The position numbers and the translations under genes were made by a program. Below are positions 7,690-16,967 of a stretch of DNA of 50,159 bases, in pieces. The stretch is from JAMLGJ01 sp047972145 (GTDB taxonomy: Bacteria; Actinomycetota; Acidimicrobiia; Acidimicrobiales; Microtrichaceae), in assembly GCA_047972145.1 (NCBI GenBank), contig JBKEAI010000062.1:1-50159 (forward strand), in the 5' to 3' direction. How positions within the stretch are numbered: position 1 is the stretch's first letter; each line of letters opens with the position of its first letter. The notes under the pieces are model-generated. The model did not search any database and was not told the DNA's origin. It saw only the letters and a list, made by a program, of their open reading frames with translations.

Positions 7690-9434
7690 GGTGCTGTGTC
7701 CTTTGTCGTGAACAGCTCGTACCAGTGCCCGCGGCACGCCATGAGCTCGTCGTGTGTGCCGCACTCGAGCACCCTGCCGGCATCCAACACGGCGATTCGG
7801 TCGGCGTGCAACGCCGTGCGGGTGTGGTGCGCGATCAGCAGCGCGCTGCGTTGCGCCATCAGCTCCAGCGACGTGTCGAGCACCGCTTGTTCGAGGGCGG
7901 GATCGAGGTGGGTGGTGAACTCGTCGAGCACGACCACCGGTGCATCGCGCAGGAACGCCCTCGCGATCGCCATGCGTTGGCGTTGACCTGCGCTCAAGGA
8001 GTATCCACCCTCGCCCAGGTGGGTGTCGTATCCGTGGGGGAGTGCGTCGATCACCTCGTGGATGCCGGCATCGGCCGCTGCCCCGGCGATCCGCGCGGGT
8101 TCGGCTCCCGGTTCACCGAGAGCGATGTTCTGCGCCACGGTGCCCTTGAAGATCGTGGGGGCCTGGGGCACCCACGCCACGTTCCGGCGCCAGGTTGGGG
8201 CATCGATCGTCGCCAGGTCCATCCCGTCCGCCGCGATCGACCCGGTGCCCGGGTCCTCGAAACGCAGGATGAGCGACGCGATCGTGGACTTGCCCGAGCC
8301 GCTGGCTCCGACGAGCGCCAGGGTCTCGGCGGCACCGATGCGCAGGTCGACCGAGCTCAGCGCTGCGTGCGCGGCCCCCGGATAGGTGTAGCCCACACCC
8401 CGCAGGGTGATCTCGGGAGCCACCGGCTGTCCCGGTTCGATCGGTGGGACCGCGGTGGGTGCGCTCATCGCCCCGAGGGTCCGCTCAGGGGTGGGTGGGG
8501 CGATCCCGGCGATCGCGTCCGCAGCTGCATCGGCGGAGCGTCCGGCGTGGTACTCCCCGGAGAGCCGTCGGAAGGCTACGAAGAACTCGGGGGTCAACAT
8601 GAGCACGGCGAGTGCCGTGCCGAACGAGAGGTGGCCCTCCATCATCCGCAGGCTCACCTGCACCGCCACGAGTGCGGTAGCTGCGGTAGCCGCCCATTCC
8701 ATGACCAGCGAGCTCTGGAACGCGGTGCGCAGCACCTCCATCGTGGTGTCCCCGAAGCGCCTGGAGGTCTCCCCGATCAGCTCCGCGCCGTCACCGCTGC
8801 GCCCGAAGGCCTTCAGGGTGGCGAGCCCGGCGACCATGTCGAGGAAGAAGCCCCGCAGCCAACCGAGCTCCTCGAAGCGCCGACGGGTCACCTCGGCGGT
8901 CCGGGCTCCGATCACGGCGAGCAACAGGACCAGCATCGGTCCGGTGAACAACAGGATCAGCACCGTCGGTGCATCGAGCACGAATATCGCGATCGCAGTC
9001 ATCAGCGGCAGCGACAACACCGAGAACAGCGCCGGTAGGTACTTGGTCGCGAGCTCACCCATCGCCTCGACCCCTTCGGTGAGTGCTCCACTCACCTCGC
9101 CCAGCGCACCGACCGTGCGCGGGTGACCGGAGGTGATCCGTTGCGCCAGCTCCTGTCGTAGCTCGCAGCGCAACGCGTTGGAGCAGCGCTGTGCGGTGAG
9201 TTCGCCCAGTGCCAGAGCACCCGCCCGCAGCGCCACCAGCACGGCCATGGCGACGAAGGACCCCTCGAGGTCTGCGAGGTTCGCACCGTCGGTGAAGGCC
9301 AGGTCGATCGCGTGGCTCAACACCAGGAGGAACCCGATCTGGGCGCCACCAGCGGCCACCGATGCTGACGCGGTGGGGACCAACCAGCGTCGTGGTCCGC
9401 GGTGTGCCAACAGCAGCTCGGTGGCTGGACCCAC
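7686..9434 (-). CDS. cydD: ABC transporter CydD (cytochrome bd biogenesis)
   Basis: About 582 residues, a fused membrane-ATPase half transporter. The ATPase part has GASGSGKS, a signature written LSAGQRQR (LSAGQ rather than LSGGQ), Walker B VVVLDE and H-loop LIAHH. It is placed as CydD by order (cydA-B-D-C) and by pairing with the next gene. GTG 9434 lies 5 bases after the cydB stop and is my chosen start; a CTG overlapping that stop is the other option. The longer open frame upstream is antisense-like shadow inside cydB. It exports reductant with CydC. Confidence 0.88.
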   Translation of the reverse strand: MGPATELLLAHRGPRRWLVPTASASVAAGGAQIGFLLVLSHAIDLAFTDGANLADLEGSFVAMAVLVALRAGALALGELTAQRCSNALRCELRQELAQRITSGHPRTVGALGEVSGALTEGVEAMGELATKYLPALFSVLSLPLMTAIAIFVLDAPTVLILLFTGPMLVLLLAVIGARTAEVTRRRFEELGWLRGFFLDMVAGLATLKAFGRSGDGAELIGETSRRFGDTTMEVLRTAFQSSLVMEWAATAATALVAVQVSLRMMEGHLSFGTALAVLMLTPEFFVAFRRLSGEYHAGRSADAAADAIAGIAPPTPERTLGAMSAPTAVPPIEPGQPVAPEITLRGVGYTYPGAAHAALSSVDLRIGAAETLALVGASGSGKSTIASLILRFEDPGTGSIAADGMDLATIDAPTWRRNVAWVPQAPTIFKGTVAQNIALGEPGAEPARIAGAAADAGIHEVIDALPHGYDTHLGEGGYSLSAGQRQRMAIARAFLRDAPVVVLDEFTTHLDPALEQAVLDTSLELMAQRSALLIAHHTRTALHADRIAVLDAGRVLECGTHDELMACRGHWYELFTTKDTAP

Positions 9435-9439
9435 AGTGC

Positions 9440-10459
9440 TCAGTAGCTGTGCTCGTCGAGGCGCACCTTGCCCCGGAAGAAGTAGTAGACACCCGCGGTG
9501 TACAGCGCCACGAACGGCAGCCCGATCGCCGCGATCACGGTCACGACCGTCAACGACCCCTGCGCCGCCGCAGCGTTGTGCACCGTCAGGTCGTTCGCGG
9601 GGTCGATCGACGACGGCAGCATCACCGGGTACAGGCCGGCGGCCACCGTGGCGAGCAACAGGGCGATCGTCGCGGCGGAACACATGAACGCCGCGAAGTA
9701 GGACTCCCTGCGCACGAAGCGCCAACCGAGGAGCGTCGCGGTGAGCGCCCCGACGGGAAACACCACGGTCCAGGGGCGGTCGCCGAAGTTGTCGACCGGT
9801 TCGGTGTCCAGGGTCAGCATCCACACCGCCAGCACGGTCACCAGCGCGAAGAAGGCGACCATCAGCTTCGGTATGAGCGAGCGGATGCGCTCGAGCAGCT
9901 CACCGTCGATCTTCTGGGTCAGGCAGAACGCGCCGTGCAGGCACAGCATCGCGACGGCGGTCACCCCCACCCACAACGAGAAGGGATTCAACAGATCGGT
10001 CAGCGACACGTCGATGTTGCCGTCCGCATCGAGGGCGACCCCCTGCACGACGTTGCCCAGGGCAACCCCGAGCAGCAGGGTGATGCCCAGCGAGGATGCG
10101 AAGAAGAACCCGTCCCACATCGAACGCCAGCGTGGGCTCTCGCGCTGGGAGCGGAACTCGATCGCCACGGTGCGCAGGATCAGCACCAGCAGCACGAGCA
10201 TCATCGCCAGGTAGAACCCGGAGAACAGCGACGCGTACACGAGTGGGAACGCTGCGAAGAGGGCACCGCCACCGACCACCAGCCATACCTCGTTGCCGTC
10301 CCAGATCGGACCGATGCTGTTGAGCAGCAGCCGCCGTTCGGTGTCGGTGCGAGCGACGAACAGCGACAGCATCCCCACGCCTAGGTCGAACCCGTCGAGG
10401 ATCACGTATCCGCAGATGATCACCACGTAGAGCACGAACCAGAGTGTGTTGAGCCACAT
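9440..10459 (-). CDS. cydB: Cytochrome bd ubiquinol/menaquinol oxidase subunit II
   Basis: 339 residues, eight or nine hydrophobic helices. The opening MWLNTLWFVLYVVIICGYV followed by LDGFDLGVGML is the diagnostic N-terminus of CydB. Subunit II stabilises the haem-bearing subunit I in the inner membrane. It starts 2 bases after the cydA stop, so the two are cotranscribed and coupled. Length matches the family. Confidence 0.95.
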   Translation of the reverse strand: MWLNTLWFVLYVVIICGYVILDGFDLGVGMLSLFVARTDTERRLLLNSIGPIWDGNEVWLVVGGGALFAAFPLVYASLFSGFYLAMMLVLLVLILRTVAIEFRSQRESPRWRSMWDGFFFASSLGITLLLGVALGNVVQGVALDADGNIDVSLTDLLNPFSLWVGVTAVAMLCLHGAFCLTQKIDGELLERIRSLIPKLMVAFFALVTVLAVWMLTLDTEPVDNFGDRPWTVVFPVGALTATLLGWRFVRRESYFAAFMCSAATIALLLATVAAGLYPVMLPSSIDPANDLTVHNAAAAQGSLTVVTVIAAIGLPFVALYTAGVYYFFRGKVRLDEHSY

Positions 10460-10461
10460 GG

Positions 10462-11871
10462 TCAGTCACCTCCCCGCGACACCCGCGAGCGGTGGCGGAA
10501 TATCTCCCCGAAGGTGTCGGGAAGCGATGCCGTCTCCTCGACCGGCCGGGCCGGGGCGGGGCCGGCCTGGATCATGCGGTTCAACAGGGACAGGAACAGT
10601 GTGAACAGCAGCGCGTAGAGCACCACGAACATCGCGATGGAGAACGCGACCTGACCGAACGCCACGTTCGGTGACTCGGCACCGTCGGTGCGCATCACCT
10701 GCCAGATGATCCAGGGTTGTCGGCCGAACTCGGCTGTCCACCAGCCCGACAACGTGGCCAATTGAGTGAGCACGATCGAACCGACCAGCACCCGGAGCAT
10801 CCAACGGTTGGTCCACAGCCTGCGCTTCCAGATCCACAGGCCACATCCCAGCGCACCGATGACGATGAACAGCATCCCGAGGTCGATCATCAGGTGGTAC
10901 ACCTGAAACACCAGACCCGTGGGGGCCCACTGGTCCTCGGGGAACTCCTCGAGGCCCGCCACCTCGGCGTCGGTGTTCTGGTAGCTGAGGAAGCTCAACA
11001 GGCACGGGATCCTCAGCCCGCTCGTGGTGCGGGACTCCGCGTCGGTCCACCCGACGATGTACAGCGGCGCGCATGTCTGTGTCTCGTACAGGCCTTCCAT
11101 CGCCGCGAGCTTCTCCGGTTGCTCGTTGGTCACCTCGACGGCCTGGTTGGCTCCGAGCACGAACACCTGGAGCACCGCCAGCACGGTGAACAGTGGCAGG
11201 GCGACGCGGATCATCGTGCGGGCGAGCTCCACATGACGCTTCTTGAGCAGGTAGTACGCGCCCACGCTCATCACCAGGGACGCACCGACCATCCACGACG
11301 CCGCGAGGACGTGGAGGATCCTCGGACCGAACGAAGGGGTGAACACCACTTCGCGGAAGCTCGTCATGAACGCCCGGGTACCCTCGGCGGTGTCGCGCAC
11401 CTCGTAGCCCTGGGGTGTCTGCATCCAGGAGTTGGCCATCGTTATCCACGTGGCCGAGAACGTGGCTCCGGCGACCACCATCGTGGTGGCGAAGAGCCAC
11501 ATCCGGTTGCCGAGGCGGGTTCCTCCGAAGAGCATCAGGCCCAGGAACCCACCCTCGAGCATGAAGGCGAAGATCCCCTCGGCTGCGAGCAGGGCACCGA
11601 AGATGTTGCCGACGAACCGTGAGTACTCCGACCAGTTGGTGCCGAACTCGAACTCCTGGACGATCCCCGTCGCGATGCCCATGGCGAAGATGAGCCCGTA
11701 GATCCTGACCCAGAACATCGACAGCCGGCGCCACTTCGGGTCGTCGCTGCGCACGGCCTTGACGCCGAGGATCATGAGTATGAGCCCCAGGCCCAGCGAC
11801 ATGGGCGGGAAGATGAAGTGGAAGCTGATCGTGAGCCCGAACTGGATGCGGTGCAGCATCTCGGTGGTCAT
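10462..11871 (-). CDS. cydA: Cytochrome bd oxidase subunit I
   Basis: 469 residues, a high-affinity quinol oxidase subunit carrying haems b558, b595 and d. Visible hallmarks are MLHRIQFGLTISFHF with His18 (haem ligand), the Q-loop start NEQPEKLAAMEG with the conserved Lys and Glu for quinol binding, and GRQPW. The Q-loop is of the short type common in actinobacteria and Bacillus. A strong ribosome site AAGGAG sits 6 bases before the ATG. The gene follows poxB by 63 bases on the same strand, so the oxidase may be expressed with the pyruvate dehydrogenase that reduces quinone. Confidence 0.95.
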   Translation of the reverse strand: MTTEMLHRIQFGLTISFHFIFPPMSLGLGLILMILGVKAVRSDDPKWRRLSMFWVRIYGLIFAMGIATGIVQEFEFGTNWSEYSRFVGNIFGALLAAEGIFAFMLEGGFLGLMLFGGTRLGNRMWLFATTMVVAGATFSATWITMANSWMQTPQGYEVRDTAEGTRAFMTSFREVVFTPSFGPRILHVLAASWMVGASLVMSVGAYYLLKKRHVELARTMIRVALPLFTVLAVLQVFVLGANQAVEVTNEQPEKLAAMEGLYETQTCAPLYIVGWTDAESRTTSGLRIPCLLSFLSYQNTDAEVAGLEEFPEDQWAPTGLVFQVYHLMIDLGMLFIVIGALGCGLWIWKRRLWTNRWMLRVLVGSIVLTQLATLSGWWTAEFGRQPWIIWQVMRTDGAESPNVAFGQVAFSIAMFVVLYALLFTLFLSLLNRMIQAGPAPARPVEETASLPDTFGEIFRHRSRVSRGGD

Positions 11872-11934
11872 CCAGTGCTCCTTACCACGGCTGGGTTGGG
11901 TGGGTGGTTCGGCTCGGGTAGCTCACGAAGGGGT

Positions 11935-13677
11935 TCAGAGCACCTGTCCGAGGTCGCGGATGTTCGACTTGGCCTGGGCTAGGACCTCGGCGAAGTCACC
12001 GCCGAAGGTCAGCTTCGAGGCCGCGAGCGCGAATCCCTTCACCTGTTCGATGGTGGTGTGCGGTGGCATCGAGAGCGCCCGTGGGTCGGTCACGAAGTCG
12101 ACGAGCGCAGGCCCCTGGTGTGCGAAGGCGCGCTCGATGGCCGGCGCGATGTCTCCGGGTGACTCGACGCGCTCGCCGTGCATGCCCACGGCTGTCGCGA
12201 GAGCGCCGAAGTCGGGGTTCACCACGTCGGTACCCCACGGTTCGTATCCGACGACCATCATCTCGGCACGCACCATACCGAGCGTCGAGTTGTTGAACAC
12301 CATCAGCTTCACGTCGAGGTCGAGACCGACCGCGGTCAGGATCTCACCCATCAGCATGGAGAACCCGCCGTCTCCGCACAGGGCCACGACCTGGCGATCG
12401 GCAGCGGCGAGCTTGGCGCCGATCGCCTGGGGCATCGAGTTCGCCATCGAACCGTGGCTGAACGACGCGAGGATCCTCCTGCCCGGGCGCATGTGGAGGT
12501 AGCGCGCGCCCCACACGTTGCACATCCCCGTGTCCACGGTGAAAACGGCGTCGTCGTCGGCCATCTCGCTGAGGGTCGAAGCCACCATCTCGGGGCGCAG
12601 GCCGTTTCCGTCACCGGGATGCGTCACGTAGGTCTGAAGGTGCGCGACGGACTTGTCGCGCTAAGCACAGACCTTGTCGCAGAAGCTCGTGTCGGTCTTG
12701 GCGTGCAGGCGTGGGAGCAATTCCCTGACCGTCACCGCTACGTCGCCGACGAGGCCGATGTCCACGCTGGCGCGGCGGCCGAGGTGTGCGGGGTTGTCGT
12801 CGACCTGGATGACCTTGGGATGTGTCGGCAGGAACGCGTGGTACGGGAAGTCGGTGCCCAGCAGCAACAGCAGGTCGCATCCCGCGAGGGCGTCCGCCGC
12901 CCCGCCCCATCCGAGCAGGCCGGTCATGCCGACCGCCCGCGGGTTGTCGGCCTCGAGGATGTCCTTGCCCCGGAACGCGAACGCCACCGGCGCCTGTAGC
13001 GCCTCGGCGAGCTCCAACACCTCCGCTCGGGCCCCCCGGGTTCCCTCTCCGCCGAAGATCGCCACCCGCTGAGCAGAGTTGATCGCCGTGGCGGCCTCAT
13101 CGAGCGATGCTTCGGTCGGTCTGATCACCGGCCGTTGGGTGATGATCGGGTGCTTGACCATCTCGTGTGTGACCTTCTGCGCGGAGATGTCGCCCGGCAC
13201 GATCACCATCCCCACCCCGCGCCCGAGGATCGCAGCCTGGATCGCGAGCTCGGACAGGCGTGGCATCTGGTTCGGGGAGGTGAGCGTCGCGACGTAATTG
13301 GTGCATCCCGAGAAGATCTGCTCGGGGTTGGTCTCCTGGAAGTACCCGGTGCCGATCTCGGAGCTCGGGATGTGGGTGGCGATGGCGAACACGGGTGCAC
13401 CGTTGCGCTGGCAGTCGTACAGCCCGTTCAGCAGGTGGAGGCTGCCCGGCCCCGACGAGCCGATCACCGCTGCGGGTCGCCCTGACACCTGGGCGTCGGC
13501 CCCCGCGCTGAAAGCTCCCGCCTCCTCGTTGCGAACGTGGATGAACTCGATCGAAGCCTCGTGGCGGCGCAGCGCGTCGATGACCGGGTTCGCCGAGTCC
13601 CCGACGATCCCGTAGACCCGTTGGATCCCGGCTTCGACCATCTGGTCCACGAGCACCTCGGCGACTGTCTGGGACAT
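11935..13677 (-). pseudogene. poxB: Pyruvate:quinone oxidoreductase (PoxB-like), interrupted by in-frame TAG
   Basis: A thiamine-diphosphate enzyme of about 580 codons, normal for PoxB. The N-terminal part (VYGIVGDSANPVIDAL, RNEEAGAFSAGA with the catalytic Glu) and the C-terminal part (GDGGFSML ... FNN, the ThDP/Mg motif) are in the same frame, split only by TAG at 12661-12663. Nothing else is missing and conservation is smooth on both sides (KVCA, stop, RDKSVAHL). If real, the upstream product of about 338 residues lacks the ThDP motif and cannot work alone. PoxB decarboxylates pyruvate to acetate and CO2 and passes electrons to membrane quinone. ATG 13677 is preceded by GAGGAG 8-9 bases upstream. 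It lies between malic enzyme and cydA. It could be a recent null allele, a base error, or read through. Confidence 0.85.
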
Positions 13678-13752
13678 GGCTGGATCTCCTCGGCTCGGCT
13701 GGTCCGCCACCGGCGCGGCGCGTTCGGTGTGCGCACAACTGGACGTGGGAAT

Positions 13753-13765
13753 CCTGCAATGCAGG
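13753..13765 (-). terminator. Short hairpin after malic enzyme
   Basis: CCTGC and GCAGG form a 5-base stem with a 3-base loop, 8 bases downstream of the malic enzyme stop in the minus-strand transcript. It is weak and has no T-run, so at most partial termination before poxB. Confidence 0.25.
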
Positions 13766-13773
13766 GCCGGGCT

Positions 13774-15480
13774 CTAGGTGGACAACGGGTGGTACGCGGG
13801 GCTCCACATGGCGGTCTCGACCGCTTCGATCGGATCGGGAACCTCCACGCGGTTCAAGCCGCCATCGATGGCCGCGCGGATCACCTCCACGGCCACTGTG
13901 GCGGAGACCTCCCGTAGGCGTTCCACCCCGGGCAGCAGCCCTGCACCTGGATCGGTCGGGTCCGCCAGGCCGGCGAGGGCTCGCGCCCCGGCGAGGAACA
14001 TGGCGTCGGTGATGCGCGAGGCCCGGCACACGATCGTTCCGAGGCCGAGCCCCGGGAACAGCAGTGCGTTGTTGGCCTGGCCGATCCTGTAGGTGGTGCC
14101 ATCGAGGGTCACCGGGTCGAAGGGGCTACCGCTCGCGACGAGCGCCTTGCCGTCGGTCCAGCGCAGGATGTTCGTCGGAGTCTGCTCCGCGAGGGGTGTG
14201 GGGTTCGACATCGGCAACACGATCGGGCGTTCGCATCCCTCGGTCATCGAGCGGAGGATCTTCTCGCTGAACGCCCCGGCCACACCAGAGGTACCCACGA
14301 GCATCGTGGGGTGCAGGCCTGCGACCACCTCGGCGAGCCCGAGCGTGCCGTCGCCGGCTCGCCAGGCGTCGACCAGTGCAGGGTCCTTGGCATAGGGCAC
14401 CTGGTACTCCGCGAGGTCCGCCTCGGTGGTGAGCAGACCCGGCCGGTCGATCAACCAGATCCTGCCCGCGGCCTCCGAAGCGTCGAGCCCCTCGGCGCGC
14501 AGCGCGAGGCAGATCAGGTCCGCTATTCCCACGCCGGCGGAGCCGGCTCCGAAGACCACGACCTGCTGGTCGACCAGGCGCCCACCCGAGACGTGCACAC
14601 CCGAGAGTGCACATGCCAGACCGACCGCGGCGGTGCCCTGGATGTCGTCGTCGAAGGTGCAGACGCGGTCCCCGTGGCGGGCGAGGATCCCGCGGGCCTG
14701 AGGTGCTGCGAAGTCCTCCCAGTGGAGGATGGCGTTGGGGAAGCGCTCCGAGGCCCTGGCCACGTACTCGTCGATGAACCGGTCGTATTGCTCGCCTCGG
14801 ACCCGGGACCGCTTCAGGCCGAGGTAGCGGGGATCGGTGAGCAGCTTCTCGCGGTTGGTCCCGACGTCCATGCCCACGGCGAGCACCCTTGTGGGGTCGA
14901 TGCCCGCAGCCACTGTGTAGACCGCGAGCTTGCCTATCGAGATGTCCACCCCACCCACGCCCCAGTCACCGATGCCGAGGATCGCCTCCGCATCCGAAGC
15001 GACGATCAGGTCCACATCGTCGGCTCCGAGGCCCGTGGCCCCGAGCGCACGGTCGATCCCGTCGATGTCCTCGACGTTGAGGAACACGCCGCGGGGGCGA
15101 CGGAACACGTGGCTGTACTCCTCTATAGCGGTGCCGACGGTCGGTGTGTAGACGATCGGCAGCATCTCGGTGACGTGGTCGCCCACGAGTCGGTAGAACA
15201 GCACCTCGTTGGTGTCGTGCAGGGCGGTGAGGTACTCCCAGCGGTCGAGGTCGGTCTCCGCGGCCCGGAACTCCTCGTAGCTGCGCGCAACCTGCTGGTC
15301 GAGAGACTCGACAGCGGTCGGGAGCAGCCCGGCGAGATCGAGCCGGTCGCGCTCGTCGGAGGTGAACGCGGTGCCACGGTTGAGGCGAGGGTCGTCGAGC
15401 ACATCGAGCCCGCGGGCGGTGACCCTGATCGAACATGTCCCGTCAGGGTTGCGGTCTACGCTGTAGTGCGAGGAGGTCAT
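13774..15480 (-). CDS. NAD-dependent malic enzyme
   Basis: 568 residues, the long bacterial/eukaryotic type. Motifs seen in order: YTPTVGTAIEEYSH (malate-binding region), LAVGMDVGTNRE, LHWEDFAAPQA with metal-binding acids, FDDDIQGTA, the dinucleotide fold VVFGAGSAGVGIA, and LPMSNPT. It converts malate to pyruvate and CO2 with NAD(P) reduction; the cofactor cannot be fixed by eye. The ATG has a GAAAGG ribosome site 7 bases before it. The gene lies upstream of poxB (97-base gap) on the same strand, so its product pyruvate is the substrate of the next enzyme. It is divergent from the FMN glutamate-synthase-like gene. Confidence 0.92.
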   Translation of the reverse strand: MTSSHYSVDRNPDGTCSIRVTARGLDVLDDPRLNRGTAFTSDERDRLDLAGLLPTAVESLDQQVARSYEEFRAAETDLDRWEYLTALHDTNEVLFYRLVGDHVTEMLPIVYTPTVGTAIEEYSHVFRRPRGVFLNVEDIDGIDRALGATGLGADDVDLIVASDAEAILGIGDWGVGGVDISIGKLAVYTVAAGIDPTRVLAVGMDVGTNREKLLTDPRYLGLKRSRVRGEQYDRFIDEYVARASERFPNAILHWEDFAAPQARGILARHGDRVCTFDDDIQGTAAVGLACALSGVHVSGGRLVDQQVVVFGAGSAGVGIADLICLALRAEGLDASEAAGRIWLIDRPGLLTTEADLAEYQVPYAKDPALVDAWRAGDGTLGLAEVVAGLHPTMLVGTSGVAGAFSEKILRSMTEGCERPIVLPMSNPTPLAEQTPTNILRWTDGKALVASGSPFDPVTLDGTTYRIGQANNALLFPGLGLGTIVCRASRITDAMFLAGARALAGLADPTDPGAGLLPGVERLREVSATVAVEVIRAAIDGGLNRVEVPDPIEAVETAMWSPAYHPLST

Positions 15481-15564
15481 GGGTGGCCTTTCGGTCCGTT
15501 GGTGGCCGCGAGCCTACCGCTAGCGTTGCCGATGTCCGCCTGACCCCGGGAGGTGACGGGCGCC
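15481..15564. promoter_or_regulatory. Divergent intergenic region, malic enzyme / FMN glutamate synthase-like gene
   Basis: This 84-base gap must hold promoters for both divergent genes. It contains the ribosome site GGGAGG at 15548-15553 for the plus-strand gene. I see no clear -35/-10 pair or operator palindrome. Confidence 0.35.
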
Positions 15565-15592
15565 ATGGTTGAATCGACATGGTTGAATCGAC
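15565..15592 (+). repeat. 14-bp tandem duplication over the start codon
   Basis: ATGGTTGAATCGAC occurs twice without spacer (15565-15578, 15579-15592). Since 14 is not a multiple of three, the first ATG, which is 11 bases from the GGGAGG ribosome site, opens an 18-codon frame ending in TAG. Only the second ATG leads into the protein. Confidence 0.9.
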
Positions 15593-16889
15593 GCGAACGA
15601 AGGTGTTCTGGGCGATCCTAGTGATGGGAATCGGCTTCGGTGTGCTCGGAATCCTCGATGGGTGGTTCTGGATCGCGGAGCTGGTTCTGGTGCCGCTGAT
15701 CATCCTGGGCTTCTACGACTTCCTCCAGCCCCGCCACAGCATCCTGCGCAACTACCCACTGGTCGGCCACCTGCGGTTCGTCCTCGAGGACATGGGACCG
15801 GAGCTCCACCAGTATCTGGTCGAGAACGACACCGGCGAGGGATCGATCTCGCGGTACCACCGCGAACCCGGTGGCGATCTGATCTGGCAGATCGGCACCG
15901 GCTACTTCGGTTGCCGCACGCCTGATGGCGACTTCGATCCGGACCTGTTCGCGAAGAACGCCACCGACCCACAGGTCAAGATGATCGAGATCAAGGTGTC
16001 CCAGGGCGCCAAGCCCGGCCACGGGGGGGATCCTGCCCGGGGCGAAAGTCACCGAGGAGATCGCGCAGGCTCGCATCGTCGAGGTGGGCAAGACCGTCTA
16101 TTCACCCACCTACCACAAGGCGTTCTCCACCCCGTTGGAGATGATGGCGTTCATTTCGCAACTGCGCGAGCTGTCCGGGGGAAAGCCTGTCGGGTTCAAG
16201 ATCTGCATCGGCGATCCCCGCGAGTTCATGGCGATCGTGCGCGCCATGGTCGACACCGGGATACTCCCCGACTTCATCGTGGTGGATGGAGGGGAGGGAG
16301 GAACCGGTGCAGCACCCCTGGAGTTCTCCGATTCACTCGGAATGCCCCTGGTCGAGGGCCTGATGGTCGTGCAGAACGTCCTGGTCGGTGTGGGTCTGCG
16401 CGACGAGCTCAAGGTCGGCGCCAGCGGCAAGCTGGTCTCCGCGAGCGCGATGGCGCGGGCGATGGCCCTCGGTGCCGATTGGTGCAACTCCGCTCGCGGG
16501 TTCATGTTCGCGGTCGGTTGCATACAGTCCCAGCGCTGCCACACCAACAAGTGCCCCGTGGGCGTAACCACGCAGGACAAGCGGCTACAGAGGGCCTGGT
16601 GGTCCCGGACAAAGCGCAGCGCGTGCGCCGCTTCCACGACAACACCGTCGATGCCCTCGCCGAGATGATCGCCGCGATGGGACTCGACCACCCCTCGGAG
16701 CTGCGTCCCGAGCTCGTGGTCAAGCGCATCTCGGACTCGCGGGTCCAGACCTTCGCGGAGACCTACGAGTTCCTGAACGAGGGGGACCTGTTGGAGCACC
16801 GTGCCGATGCCCGGGTGCAGACCCCGTGGGACCAGACGAGCGCCGAGCGCTTCCGCCCCGAGTTCCCCCCACACGTCGGATACCGGTGA
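15579..16889 (+). pseudogene. FMN-binding glutamate-synthase-family protein with two compensating frameshifts
   Basis: An N-terminal pair of membrane helices (about residues 8-45) precedes a glutamate-synthase-like FMN barrel with QGAKPGHGG, DGGEGGTGAAP and the iron-sulfur cysteines in CIQSQRCHTNKCPVG. Frame is lost at 16023-16029, where seven G stand where six would keep the frame, and regained at 16592-16594, where three G stand where four are expected. About 190 codons between them are read in the other frame. Family members are stand-alone membrane-anchored enzymes of unsettled substrate, not the full GltB. With the duplicated start this may be a decaying gene; two opposite single-base homopolymer errors in the sequence would explain the frameshifts equally well. 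Confidence 0.8.
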
Positions 16890-16967
16890 CCGACGCGCGC
16901 CGGCCGGTCCCTCAGCCGAGGTGGCCCGTCACCCGATAGACCTGTCGTCGTTTGAAAGGACCATCGC

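Noticed and set aside
12661..12663. TAG as pyrrolysine
   Set aside because: Pyrrolysine is unknown in PoxB, no pyl genes are in view and actinobacteria generally lack the system; a nonsense change or error is simpler.
16023..16594. Programmed ribosomal frameshifting in the FMN glutamate-synthase-like gene
   Set aside because: Two opposite shifts 570 bases apart, neither at a standard slippery heptamer with a downstream structure, fit indel or sequencing error better.
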